DNA of 64,000 nucleotides from Rhizobium leguminosarum (lineage in GTDB: Bacteria; Pseudomonadota; Alphaproteobacteria; Rhizobiales; Rhizobiaceae): positions 952,390 to 1,016,389 of the forward strand of contig NZ_MZMU01000012.1 of assembly GCF_004123835.1 (NCBI RefSeq). Reading direction: 5' to 3'. Numbering within the stretch: the first letter of the stretch is position 1; each line of letters starts with the position of its first letter. A program made the position numbers and the translations under genes. Shown one piece after another: positions 16,477 to 28,859 of the stretch. Below the pieces are notes generated by a model. The model did not search any database. It had not been told where the DNA came from and saw nothing but the letters and a program-made list of their open reading frames with translations.

Positions 16477-16632
16477 CCGATCCGCTCTCCCGATGCCCGA
16501 AGGACGAATCGATATGGTGCGCCCTGCCGCGGCCGAGTCGGCACTTTTGGCCTAAGTCGTTGCTTTTCATTGATAAAACAAATGCAGAACACGTGTCGTT
16601 TTACCTTTTTCTTTCAACTGTTTGATAGCCTA

Positions 16633-16649
16633 TTGCGAGAATGGAACAA
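16633..16649 (+). promoter_or_regulatory. SOS (LexA) box of recA, TTG-N11-CAA
   Basis: TTGCGAGAATGGAACAA matches TTG-N11-CAA, the motif described as required for SOS control in Rhizobium. It lies 57 bases upstream of the recA start codon. The partly overlapping GAAC-N7-GTAC also resembles the alphaproteobacterial GAAC/GTTC type of box. Confidence 0.75.
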
Positions 16650-16705
16650 ATAGGGTACAAACTCGACATTGCTTGAGCGGCTTCAATAACCTAAAGGTGG
16701 ATCGG

Positions 16706-17800
<1,095 letters not shown>

Positions 17801-17830
17801 TTTTCGCGCTTGAACTCATCGGACAATTCC

Positions 17831-17870
17831 AACCGGCCGCATTCCTGATGAGAATGCGGCCGGTTTTGTT
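17831..17870 (+). terminator. Rho-independent terminator of recA
   Basis: A perfect 14-base stem (AACCGGCCGCATTC with its complement at 17852-17865) with a 7-base loop is followed by TTGTT. It lies 30 bases after the recA stop codon. Confidence 0.85.
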
Positions 17871-17953
17871 TGTCTGCTGGACAGTGGCGGAGGCGAACGT
17901 TAAAAGCCGATGAATTTAATTTACCTGCCTCCGGCAGCATTGAAGGGCATAGC

Positions 17954-20608
<2,655 letters not shown>

Positions 20609-20936
20609 ACTGCCGGTTACGTCACCCCAACCTCCCTCATTCCTGTGCTTGTCACAGGAATCCGGCCACGGCGCGTCCGCGCCGTGAATGAATCAATACC
20701 TAAAGAAAAAGTCTTTCGCGCCCAAGGACTTGGGCGCACTGGATTCCTGTGACGAGCACAGGAATGAGGGAGGTTGGGGTGATGCCGGAGCATCCACCTC
20801 GTCCTTCGAGGCCCCTGTGGGGCGCCTCAGAATGAGGCTCTCTTGAACTTTGGTGCTCCGGAGCCAGCAAGTCAGCAGGATTTGTCAAATCGGACTATGG
20901 TTCTCTCAAGCCGATCGATTTGCACGAGGTTCCGAC
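20609..20936. other. Intergenic region filled mostly by an inverted repeat
   Basis: 328 bases. About half is the repeat at 20622-20782. A 62-codon minus-strand frame across it encodes the phrase SLIPVLVTGIQ that such repeats often produce; it is considered spurious. The remainder before 20937 should contain the promoter of the AraC-type regulator. Confidence 0.5.
20622..20782. repeat. Inverted repeat element with AACCTCCCTCATTCCTGTG arms
   Basis: The left arm (TCACCCCAACCTCCCTCATTC onward) and the right arm ending at 20782 are near-perfect inverted copies about 42 bases long. Internal shorter palindromes (GGCGCG..CGCGCC and CGCCCAAGG..CTTGGGCG) suggest a folded mosaic. It is distinct from the RIME-like element at 14289 but has the same architecture. 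Non-coding. Confidence 0.75.
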
Positions 20937-21788
20937 ATGAATGGCGACACGGCATGGGCACTTTATGAAAACCGTCTGAGACGGGTTTCGGCCTATATTC
21001 ACGACCACCTCGACGAGGAGCTGGATATGGAGCGCCTTGCCGAGATTGCCTGCATGTCGAGCTATCACTGGCACAGGATCTACCGGGCGATTTACGGCGA
21101 GACGCTGGCGGCCACCGTCAAGCGGCTCAGGTTGCATCGCGCGGCGGGCGAGATCGTCCGCACGGAGCTTGCCGTCAGCGAAATTGCGAAGCGATCAGGC
21201 TATCCCAATCTCCAATCCTTCAATCGTATCTTCAAGTCGGTCTACGGCATGCCGCCGGCCCGCTATCGGAAAGAGGGAAGCCACACAGCCTATGAGCCCT
21301 CACCTAACGGAAAGACCAAAGCCATGTTAGACGTTACCATACGCGAGATCGGGCCGATCGAGTTGATCGGCGTTGCCCATACCGGTTCCTACATGCAGAT
21401 CGACAAGGCCTTCGAGACGCTGTTCGGCACGCTTTACGCCCGCGGCCTCGCCAAGCCCGACATGCGGATGATTGGCGTCTATCTCGACGATCCCGATCTT
21501 GTGCCGGAGGAAAAGCTGCGCTCGATCGCCTGCGTCACCGGCGCTGCCGAAGTGCCGGCGGCGTCACCCTTCGAGCGGCGCACGATCGACGGCGGCAATT
21601 ATGCGGTGCTGCGCCACAGGGGTCCGTATGCCGACATGTCCAAGTCCTATCAGTGGCTCTTTGCCGAATGGCTGCCGAAATCCGGCCGGCAGCTGAAGGA
21701 CAGGGTCATGTTCGAGGAATATCTCAACAATCCGCGCGAGGTGCCGCCGACCGAGCTTCTGACGGATATTCACATGCCGCTTGTCTAA
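20937..21788 (+). CDS. AraC-family regulator with GyrI-like effector domain
   Basis: 283 residues. Residues about 10-110 form two AraC helix-turn-helix motifs (MERLAEIACMSSYHWHRIYRAIYGE and VSEIAKRSGYPNLQSFNRIFKSVYGMPPARYR). Residues about 125-283 are a GyrI-like/SOUL-type small-molecule-binding domain (VTIREIGPIELIGVAHTGSY ... ADMSKSYQWLFAEWLP). This arrangement is that of Rob/SoxS-like regulators of solvent or drug tolerance in which the C-terminal domain senses a hydrophobic ligand. ATG at 20937 is preceded by GAGGT; the upstream extension lacks a ribosome binding site. It converges with a glutathione transferase gene. Confidence 0.9.
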   Translation: MNGDTAWALYENRLRRVSAYIHDHLDEELDMERLAEIACMSSYHWHRIYRAIYGETLAATVKRLRLHRAAGEIVRTELAVSEIAKRSGYPNLQSFNRIFKSVYGMPPARYRKEGSHTAYEPSPNGKTKAMLDVTIREIGPIELIGVAHTGSYMQIDKAFETLFGTLYARGLAKPDMRMIGVYLDDPDLVPEEKLRSIACVTGAAEVPAASPFERRTIDGGNYAVLRHRGPYADMSKSYQWLFAEWLPKSGRQLKDRVMFEEYLNNPREVPPTELLTDIHMPLV

Positions 21789-21861
21789 AGTCGTCGATCG
21801 GGGGCGCGGCGGATCTGCCGCGTCCCTGGACGGTCAGGCGCCCTTCCGCGGCCTGGAATTT

Positions 21862-22488
21862 TCAAGCGGCCTGCATGGTCTTGATGGCTTCGTCATCAAG
21901 GGCGTTTGCCCGCTTGTAGGCCTCGCGCTCGCTGATGCGGCCGACATAGTCGAGGAATGCCTGGCGTCTTTCGATGCCGCCGAAGCCGATGCCCCAGCCG
22001 ATATGGGAGCCGACATAGACGTCGGCGGCGGTGAAACGCTCGCCGGTGATGTAGGTCGAAGCAGAGACGGCTTTCTCGAGTGTGTTCATGACGTCGCCGA
22101 AACTGCCGCAGCCGGCCATGCGCAGGCGTTCCTTCGGAATTTCGAAGCCGAGAGCCTTCATCGTCACCGCCGATTCGAGCGGACCGGCGGCAAAAAACAT
22201 CCAGCGGTAATAGCGGGCGCGCTCCTCCGGCCTCGGCGCCAGCGCCTTTTCGGGGAAGGTCTCGGCCAGATAGGCGCAGATCGCCGCGCATTCGGTGACG
22301 ATGGTGTCGCCGTGGCGGATTGCCGGCACCTTGCCCATCGGATTGACCGCGAGATATTCCGGCGCCTTCATGGTTTCGCCGAAGGTCAGGAATTCGGTGC
22401 GATAGGGCTGGCCGATCTCCTCCAGCATCCAGCGCGCGATGCGGCCGCGCGACATCGGGTTCGTATAGAATACCAATTCTTCGGTCAT
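21862..22488 (-). CDS. Glutathione S-transferase family protein
   Basis: 208 residues. The N-terminal thioredoxin-like domain begins ELVFYTNPMSRGRIARWMLEEIG, with Ser13 as the likely thiol-stabilising residue of a bacterial beta-like or related class, and contains the cis-proline in GKVPAI and the glutathione-binding TECAAICAYLAE. The C-terminal all-helical domain carries FTAADVYVGSHIGW, the conserved N-capping box. A cytoplasmic detoxification or thiol-transfer role is likely; the substrate is unknown. Confidence 0.9.
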   Translation of the reverse strand: MTEELVFYTNPMSRGRIARWMLEEIGQPYRTEFLTFGETMKAPEYLAVNPMGKVPAIRHGDTIVTECAAICAYLAETFPEKALAPRPEERARYYRWMFFAAGPLESAVTMKALGFEIPKERLRMAGCGSFGDVMNTLEKAVSASTYITGERFTAADVYVGSHIGWGIGFGGIERRQAFLDYVGRISEREAYKRANALDDEAIKTMQAA

Positions 22489-22565
22489 GACGTCCTCCTC
22501 GTGTTCCCGTTTTTCCGTCCCACGGAATCAATAGGGCAGCGATGTCTGCCTGCAAGCCCCAATCG

Positions 22566-23011
22566 TCAGAGCGGCTTGCGATACTGGATGAAACCGGAGC
22601 GCTCGGCGATCCTGTCATAGAGCCGGCGGGCCGTTGCATTTGTCTCGTGGGTCATCCAATAGAGCCTGCCTGCGTCATTTGCGCGGGCGAGGTCGGCGAC
22701 GGCCTCGATCATGCGGCACCGGTGCCGAGCCCGCGCTGGCTGTTGTCGACATAGAGATCCTGCAGGTAGCAGGTCCATTGCGGCAGCCAGCAGGAGCGGT
22801 GAAAGACGGCATGGACGATGCCGACGAGACGACCATCTTCGTCAAAGGCGCCGAGCGCGTGCATCGGTTCGTCAGGATCGTGGAAGCGAGCCCAGGTGAG
22901 AGCCGTGGTTCCGAGCGGGATGACCACTTCGTAGAAGCGCTGATAGGCCTCCCATAGGGGTTCCCAAGCGGCGCGGTCCGAGGGCTCAAGCGGTCGCAGG
23001 ATGGCCGTCAT
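22566..23011 (-). pseudogene. GNAT acetyltransferase gene broken by a frameshift
   Basis: From ATG at 23011 the frame reads MTAILRPLEPSDRAAWEPLW ... LYVDNSQRGLGTGAA and stops at 22709, within the acetyl-CoA-binding motif (Q/R-x-x-G-x-G/A). The next frame continues the fold without a break: MIEAVADLARANDAGRLYWMTHETNATARRLYDRIAERSGFIQY. A single missing base at about 22711-22718 explains both halves. The full protein would be about 148 residues, normal for a single-domain N-acetyltransferase. Either a true recent inactivation or a sequence error. Substrate unknown. Confidence 0.8.
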
Positions 23012-23031
23012 CGGTTCATTCTCCCAAAATG

Positions 23032-23055
23032 AAAACGGCGGGGAAATCCCCGCCG
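23032..23055 (-). terminator. Rho-independent terminator of icd
   Basis: CGGCGGGGA and TCCCCGCCG pair around AA; on the minus strand the stem is followed by TTTT. It lies 28 bases past the icd stop codon. Confidence 0.8.
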
Positions 23056-23082
23056 CTTCGATGTTATCTTGGAAAGGCCGGC

Positions 23083-24294
23083 TTACGCCATGGCCTTCTG
23101 CAGGTTCTGGTCGATCTTGTCGAGGAAGGCGGTGGTCGAGAGCCACGGCTGGTCGGGGCCGATCAGCAGCGCCAGGTCCTTGGTCATGAAACCGGATTCG
23201 ACGGTGTCGACGCAGACTTTTTCGAGCGTTGCGGCGAAGCGGGCGAGCTCGGCATTGTCGTCGAGCTTGGCGCGGTGCGCCAGGCCGCGGGTCCAGGCGA
23301 AGATCGAGGCGATCGAGTTCGTCGAGGTTTCCTGGCCCTTCTGATGCTGGCGGTAGTGACGGGTGACCGTGCCGTGAGCGGCTTCAGCTTCGACCGTCTT
23401 GCCGTCGGGCGTCAGCAGAACCGAGGTCATCAGGCCGAGCGAACCGAAGCCTTGAGCGACCGTGTCGGACTGGACGTCGCCGTCATAGTTCTTGCAGGCC
23501 CAGACGTAGCCGCCGGACCACTTGAGCGCCGAAGCGACCATGTCGTCGATCAGGCGGTGTTCGTAGGTGATGTTTGCTTCCTTGAACTGATCCTTGAATT
23601 CGGTCTCGTAGACTTCCTCGAAGATGTCTTTGAAGCGGCCGTCATAGGCCTTGAGGATGGTGTTCTTGGTCGACAGATAGACCGGCCACTTGCGCATCAG
23701 GCCGTACATCATCGAAGCGCGGGCAAATTCGCGGATCGATTCGTCGAGGTTGTACATGGCCATGGCAACGCCGGCGCCCGGTGCGTTGAAGACTTCCTTC
23801 TCGATGACGGTGCCGTCCTCGCCGACGAACTTGATCGTCAGCTTGCCCTTGCCGGGGAACTTGAAATCGGTGGCGCGGTACTGGTCGCCGAAGGCGTGGC
23901 GGCCGACGACGATCGGCTTGGTCCAGCCGGGAACCAGGCGCGGCACATTCTTGCAGATGATCGGCTCGCGGAAGATAACGCCGCCGAGGATGTTGCGGAT
24001 CGTGCCGTTCGGGCTCTTCCACATTTCCTTGAGGTTGAATTCCTTGACGCGGGCTTCATCCGGCGTGATCGTCGCGCACTTGATGCCGACGCCGTACTTC
24101 TTGATGGCGTTGGCGGCATCGACGGTGACCTGGTCGTTGGTGGCGTCGCGGTTTTCGACCGAGAGGTCGAAATAGTCGATGTCGAGGTCGAGATACGGAT
24201 GGATCAGCTTATCCTTGATGAGCTGCCAGATGATGCGCGTCATTTCATCGCCGTCGAGATCGGCGACGGGATTGGCGACCTTGATCTTGTTCAT
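23083..24294 (-). CDS. icd: NADP-dependent isocitrate dehydrogenase
   Basis: 403 residues, the length of the eukaryote-like homodimeric NADP enzyme found in rhizobia, not the 416-residue E. coli type. Converts isocitrate to 2-oxoglutarate in the TCA cycle, supplying NADPH. Visible motifs: the N-terminal VANPVADLDGDEMTRIIW, the KSPNGTIRNILGG substrate loop, NYDGDVQSDTVAQGFGSLGLMTSVL (metal and isocitrate binding) and EAAHGTVTRHYRQHQKG. ATG at 24294 has GAGGC upstream; the frame extends beyond but the extension lacks family similarity. Followed by a good terminator. Confidence 0.97.
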   Translation of the reverse strand: MNKIKVANPVADLDGDEMTRIIWQLIKDKLIHPYLDLDIDYFDLSVENRDATNDQVTVDAANAIKKYGVGIKCATITPDEARVKEFNLKEMWKSPNGTIRNILGGVIFREPIICKNVPRLVPGWTKPIVVGRHAFGDQYRATDFKFPGKGKLTIKFVGEDGTVIEKEVFNAPGAGVAMAMYNLDESIREFARASMMYGLMRKWPVYLSTKNTILKAYDGRFKDIFEEVYETEFKDQFKEANITYEHRLIDDMVASALKWSGGYVWACKNYDGDVQSDTVAQGFGSLGLMTSVLLTPDGKTVEAEAAHGTVTRHYRQHQKGQETSTNSIASIFAWTRGLAHRAKLDDNAELARFAATLEKVCVDTVESGFMTKDLALLIGPDQPWLSTTAFLDKIDQNLQKAMA

Positions 24295-24481
24295 GTATCT
24301 GCCTCGTTCGAGCTTCAATGGGGACGGGCGTCCCGGGTGGGTGATATGATCCGGAGCGCTATAGCATTGTGAACTGGGAACGCAAAGCTGCAAGGGGTAC
24401 GACAATGCGTTTTTGCCGCCATTGCCAAGTGCCGGAATTTGGTTAGTGTCCGCCTCGATCTGCCGCTCCGGACATCCGACC

Positions 24482-25009
24482 ATGAAGACAATCGCCGTTG
24501 TTATCGCAAGCCTTATTGCCTTTTCAGGCATCAGCCACGCCGCCGACATCATCGCTCCCGTGAAGGAGATCATGGACGCGACCAGGAGCAACTGGGCCGA
24601 CAACAACAGCGACTGGACCGACATCTTCGACGCGAGCCGGCTCGACCATCTTTACAGCCGCGACTTCGTCGCGAAATACCAGGCGGCGGCGCAGTTTCCC
24701 GCCGTCGACGACGACGGCATATCGCCCTTCGACTACGACGTCATCGTCAACGGCCAGGATGCCTGCCCGCTGGAGGATCTGACGATGGTGGCAGCGCCTG
24801 TGGTCGACGGCGTGGCCGAGGTGACCGTGCGCTTCAAGAAATCCGCCTGCTCGCATGCGCCCGATGCCAAGGACTATACGACCGTTCGTTTCGAGGTGGT
24901 CGAGGAAGGCGGAAAGCCCGTCATCGACGATATCGTCACCGAGAATATCGAAACGCAGGCGCGCGATTCCCTGAAGACGACGATGGCGCTGATTGCCAAG
25001 GGCCAATAG
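24482..25009 (+). CDS. Secreted hypothetical protein
   Basis: 175 residues. A signal peptide (MKTIAVVIASLIAFSGISHA, cleavage after SHA-A) predicts periplasmic location. The mature domain (VKEIMDATRSNW..., LDHLYSRDFVAKYQ, PFDYDVIVNGQDA, CPLEDLTMVAAP) recalls DUF3828-type small periplasmic proteins, with two cysteines that may pair. The match to that family is by eye and not certain. It is divergent from icd and upstream of, but not tightly linked with, the FUSC exporter gene. Confidence 0.7.
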   Translation: MKTIAVVIASLIAFSGISHAADIIAPVKEIMDATRSNWADNNSDWTDIFDASRLDHLYSRDFVAKYQAAAQFPAVDDDGISPFDYDVIVNGQDACPLEDLTMVAAPVVDGVAEVTVRFKKSACSHAPDAKDYTTVRFEVVEEGGKPVIDDIVTENIETQARDSLKTTMALIAKGQ

Positions 25010-25106
25010 GCGCGCGACATTCGAGAGCATCGAGATTCGCTCTCGGGCGGTTTGATTTCCGTTCTTGCGGCGGTATCTGTCGATCCTTCTGCGGCAGGAG
25101 GGGCTC

Positions 25107-27146
25107 TTGCATTTGTTTTCCGGTTTTCAGTTCCGCGACTGGCTGCTTGCCGACGATCCGGCGCTTTCGCGCCTGCGCATGGCTTCGCGGGTGACGCTGA
25201 CGATCGTCCTCTCCTTCGCCATCCTATTCGCCATCCAGATGTTGATCGTACCGCTGCCGACGGCGGCCTTCGGTCTCGGCATCGTGCTGTCGATCGAGGG
25301 CGGGGTGGCGGTGCGCGACAAGGGCAATTCGCGCCAGCTGGTGACGCGGCTTTTCGGCTGTGTCGCGAGCCTTGCCGTCGTCGGCATTGCGGCGGGGCTC
25401 GAGGATCGCCGTTTTCTCTCCGATCTCGTCTTCCTGGTGGTGATCGCGCTCGCATCGGCGGGCCGCGTGTTCGGGCCGCGCGGCTTTGCGATCGGCATGT
25501 TCGCCTTCACCTCCTATTTCATGGGGGCCTATTTCCAGCCTTCGCTTGCCGAGCTGCCTGATGTGGCGGCCGGCCCCGTCGTCGCGGTGCTGGTCGGCCA
25601 TATGGTGAGGGCGGTGCTTCTGCCCGACGATTGGCGGCGCGATCTGTTGCGCTCGCTCGAAAGCGTCAGGGGGCGCATCAACCAGATCCTCTTCAAGCTC
25701 GCCACCCTTGCCGGCAGCGGTCATATCGGCGAGGCCGACCGGCAGGAGCTGCGCCAGCTGGAAGACCGGCTGAAGGAAGTGGTGCTGATGGCCGAGACCT
25801 TCATCCCGCGGCCCGCGGCCGGCGTCTTCGACGGTGCTTCCAATCCCGCCGCGGAACTCGCGATCCGGCTCTTCGATGCGCATCTCGCCGCCGAGAGCGC
25901 GATCGTGGTGAGCTTCCAGAGCCTGCCGCCCTTTGCGCTCGTCCATGCCGTGATAGAGGCCGACAAGGCGGAGCTCGCCACCTATGAGGGGATGGCCGAA
26001 GCCATCAAGGACGAGCCGCAAGGCGAAACCGTGCGGGCGCTGCTCTGGCTCGGCGAGGCGCGGCAGCAATTGACGCAGGCGATTGGCGAGGGGCAGGCTT
26101 CCGGCTTTGCCGGCATCGATGCCGTCAAGGACACGGCGCAGCCTGAGAAGATCGACTTTTCATTCGCCAATCCGCTGCTGCGCTCGGCGCTGCAGATCAC
26201 GCTCGCCTCGGCGCTCGCCATGGGCTTCGGCCTGCTCTTGTCGCGCGAGCGCTGGTTCTGGGCGGTGCTTGCTGCCTTCCTCGTCTTCACCAACACCAAT
26301 TCGCGCGGTGACACGGCGATGAAGGCGCTGTCGCGCTCGCTCGGCACGGTATTCGGTATTGCGATCGGCCTCGTGCTGGCGACGCTGATTTCGGGAGAGC
26401 CTGATATCGCCATTCCGGTCGCCGCTGTCTGCATCTTCCTCGCCTTCTATTTCCTCCAGGTTTCCTATGCGACAATGACCTTCTTCATCTCGATCGTGCT
26501 TTGCCTGGTCTACGGCATGACTGGGGTGCTGACGCTCGATCTCTTGAAGCTGCGCATCGGCGAGACCATGATCGGCGCGGTGGCCGGAACGGCGGTCGCC
26601 TTCCTCGTTTTCCCGGCCCGAACGCGCGGCGCGCTCGATGCGGCACTCGCCCGCTGGTTCCAGGCGCTGGACGAGTTGTTGATCGCGATCGGCGAGGGCA
26701 AGAGCGGTTTTGCGCTGATTACGCTGTCGCAGAAGATCGATGCCTGCTACCGCGACGTGACGGTGGCCGCCCGGCCGCTCGGCTCGTCCTGGTCGGTGGT
26801 GACGCGGCCGGGCCAGATCCGCCAGACGCTGGCGATCTTCCTCTCCTGCACCTATTGGGCGCGCATCCTGGCGAAGAGTTCCGCAGCGCCGGCGACAGCC
26901 GACGATCTGAAGAAGCTGATCGCGTCGGATCTGGCGCTGATGAAGGATGCGGCCCCGCGCGGCTCGACCTGTTTCTTCATCGAGCGCAAGGCGTCGCGGA
27001 TGACAGGCCGGCACCTGCCGCTGTCGCGCGAAGGCGCGAGGCCGGGGCTCGAAATGATCGGTTCGGCGCTGGAAAGGCTCTATCCTGACGCAGACGTCTT
27101 GCCGTTTGCAGCGGGCGAGGCTATTGCGCGCTCGAAACAGGGATAA
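25107..27146 (+). CDS. FUSC-family membrane exporter (aromatic acid/fusaric acid resistance type)
   Basis: About 679 residues. Two clusters of membrane segments (about residues 25-170 and 360-510), each followed by a cytoplasmic helical domain, give the duplicated FUSC/YccS layout. The second cluster contains NTNSRGDTAMKALSRSLGTVFGIAIG, the conserved FUSC segment (RxxxTxxG pattern). Such inner-membrane proteins export aromatic acids or drugs, often with an HlyD partner, but none is nearby. TTG at 25107 was chosen because AGGAGG lies five bases upstream; a TTG at 25065 is also possible. The next gene begins five bases after its stop. Confidence 0.82.
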   Translation: MHLFSGFQFRDWLLADDPALSRLRMASRVTLTIVLSFAILFAIQMLIVPLPTAAFGLGIVLSIEGGVAVRDKGNSRQLVTRLFGCVASLAVVGIAAGLEDRRFLSDLVFLVVIALASAGRVFGPRGFAIGMFAFTSYFMGAYFQPSLAELPDVAAGPVVAVLVGHMVRAVLLPDDWRRDLLRSLESVRGRINQILFKLATLAGSGHIGEADRQELRQLEDRLKEVVLMAETFIPRPAAGVFDGASNPAAELAIRLFDAHLAAESAIVVSFQSLPPFALVHAVIEADKAELATYEGMAEAIKDEPQGETVRALLWLGEARQQLTQAIGEGQASGFAGIDAVKDTAQPEKIDFSFANPLLRSALQITLASALAMGFGLLLSRERWFWAVLAAFLVFTNTNSRGDTAMKALSRSLGTVFGIAIGLVLATLISGEPDIAIPVAAVCIFLAFYFLQVSYATMTFFISIVLCLVYGMTGVLTLDLLKLRIGETMIGAVAGTAVAFLVFPARTRGALDAALARWFQALDELLIAIGEGKSGFALITLSQKIDACYRDVTVAARPLGSSWSVVTRPGQIRQTLAIFLSCTYWARILAKSSAAPATADDLKKLIASDLALMKDAAPRGSTCFFIERKASRMTGRHLPLSREGARPGLEMIGSALERLYPDADVLPFAAGEAIARSKQG

Positions 27147-27150
27147 GACC

Positions 27151-27981
27151 ATGGCAGGCACGAACAGCGAGCGTCAACTTCTGGCCGAGGGCCCGGCCAT
27201 TATTCTGGTCGAGCCGCAGATGGGCGAGAATATCGGCATGGTGGCGCGCGCCATGGCGAATTTCGGCCTTGCAGAACTCCGCCTCGTCAATCCGCGTGAC
27301 GGCTGGCCGAACGAGAAAGCCCTGGCGACCGCCTCCAAGGCCGATCACGTCATCGAGGCAACCAAAGTCTACGACACGCTGGAACAGGCGGTCGCCGACC
27401 TCAATTTCGTCTATGCGACGACGGCACGCGAGCGCGATGGCTATAAGCCGGTGCGCTCGCCCGTCATCGCCGCCGAAACGCTTCGGGCGAGGTTCCGCGC
27501 CGGCGAGGGCACCGGCATCCTCTTCGGGCGCGAGCGCTGGGGGCTGACCAATGAGGAAGTGGCGCTTGCCGACGAGATCGTCACCTTTCCCGTCAATCCG
27601 GCCTTTGCTTCGCTGAACATCGCCCAGGCGGTGCTGCTGATGTCCTATGAATGGATGAAATCCGGCATGGAGGATCTCGGCGCCGTGCCCTTCCAGGCGA
27701 TGGGGCAAACACCTTCGACCAAGGATCAACTGTTCGGCCTGTTCGACCAGCTGGAAGAAGCGCTCGATGCGCGCGGCTATTTCCATCCTGCCGGGAAAAA
27801 GCCGAAAATGGTCGACAATCTGCGCGCTGTCTTATCCCGCCGGGCTTTCACGGAGCAGGAAATCAGCGTGTTGCGCGGCGTCATCTCTTCCCTTGACCGA
27901 TTCTCGCGCAAGAGCCCGCGCGGCGGCCGGTTCCCGACCGCGACCAAGGAAATACCGCCAGATGACAGTGCCGACGCATGA
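27151..27981 (+). CDS. trmJ: tRNA/rRNA 2'-O-methyltransferase, TrmJ-like (SPOUT family)
   Basis: 276 residues. SPOUT methyltransferase motifs: IILVEPQMGENIGMVARAMANFGLAELRLVNPRD (motif 1), GTGILFGRERWGLTNEEVALAD (motif 2, SAM loop) and FASLNIAQAVLLMSYEW (motif 3). The extra C-terminal helical domain (about 190-260) fits TrmJ, which methylates position 32 of tRNAs, better than short TrmL. ATG at 27151 follows AGGGAT and starts five bases after the FUSC gene; the 3' end overlaps murI by 20 bases, so at least trmJ and murI are cotranscribed. Confidence 0.88.
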   Translation: MAGTNSERQLLAEGPAIILVEPQMGENIGMVARAMANFGLAELRLVNPRDGWPNEKALATASKADHVIEATKVYDTLEQAVADLNFVYATTARERDGYKPVRSPVIAAETLRARFRAGEGTGILFGRERWGLTNEEVALADEIVTFPVNPAFASLNIAQAVLLMSYEWMKSGMEDLGAVPFQAMGQTPSTKDQLFGLFDQLEEALDARGYFHPAGKKPKMVDNLRAVLSRRAFTEQEISVLRGVISSLDRFSRKSPRGGRFPTATKEIPPDDSADA

Positions 27982-28765
27982 GCTGAAACCCGTCCTCGTC
28001 TTCGATTCCGGCATCGGCGGGCTGACCGTCTTGCGCGAGGCGCGCGTGCTGATGCCGGAACGCGGCTTCATCTATGTTGCCGACGATGCCGGCTTTCCCT
28101 ATGGCGGCTGGGAGGAACAGGCGCTGAAGGAGCGGGTGATCGGGCTTTTCGGCCGGCTGCTCGAGGAGCACGACCCCGAGGTCTGTATCATCGCCTGCAA
28201 CACCGCCTTCACGCTTGTTGGTGCCGACCTGCGCGCCGCCTTTCCTCAGATGACCTTCGTCGGCACTGTGCCGGCGATCAAACCGGCGGCGGAGCGCACG
28301 CGCTCCGGCCTGGTCTCGGTGCTTGCGACGCCGGGCACGGTCAAGCGCGCCTATACGCGCGATCTCATCCAGTCCTTCGCCCAGCAATGTCATGTCCGCC
28401 TCGTCGGCTCGGAGAACCTTGCGCGCATGGCGGAGGCCTATATTCGCGGTGATGCCGTCTCCGACGACGCCGTGCTTGCCGAAATCGACCAATGCTTCGT
28501 CGAGAAGGACAGTCAGAGGACCGATATCGTCGTGCTCGCCTGCACGCACTATCCCTTCATGGCCAATCTCTTCCGCAGACTGGCGCCTTGGCCGGTGGAC
28601 TGGCTGGATCCGGCAGAAGCCATTGCCCGGCGGGCGCGCACACTCGTTCCGCAGATCGCCGATGCCGTTCACCCCGACAATTTCGACTTTGCCGTCTTTA
28701 CATCCGGCAATCCCGACTTTGCGACACGCCGACTGATGCAGGGTTTCGGTCTCAGCACGCGATAA
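27962..28765 (+). CDS. murI: Glutamate racemase
   Basis: 267 residues. Interconverts L- and D-glutamate for peptidoglycan. Catalytic cysteines are in IIACNTAFT (first) and VLACTHYPF (second); the N-terminal FDSGIGGLTVLREA binds substrate. The sequence PYGGWEEQ replaces the more common PYG motif spacing but is intact. The ATG lies inside the end of trmJ. After the stop there are 94 bases before the MFS gene. Confidence 0.95.
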   Translation: MTVPTHELKPVLVFDSGIGGLTVLREARVLMPERGFIYVADDAGFPYGGWEEQALKERVIGLFGRLLEEHDPEVCIIACNTAFTLVGADLRAAFPQMTFVGTVPAIKPAAERTRSGLVSVLATPGTVKRAYTRDLIQSFAQQCHVRLVGSENLARMAEAYIRGDAVSDDAVLAEIDQCFVEKDSQRTDIVVLACTHYPFMANLFRRLAPWPVDWLDPAEAIARRARTLVPQIADAVHPDNFDFAVFTSGNPDFATRRLMQGFGLSTR

Positions 28766-28859
28766 GGCACTGCGCGCTTTATTTCACCGATGTCATCGCG
28801 CAAGATCTCCGCGGGGAATCGCGGGCGGGTGTTTGCCGCTCAGGACATAGGGATGCGCC

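Noticed and set aside
20700..20888. A 62-codon minus-strand frame in the repeat after alaS
   Set aside because: It is a translation of the inverted repeat; the same phrase arises wherever this repeat occurs, so it is not a gene.
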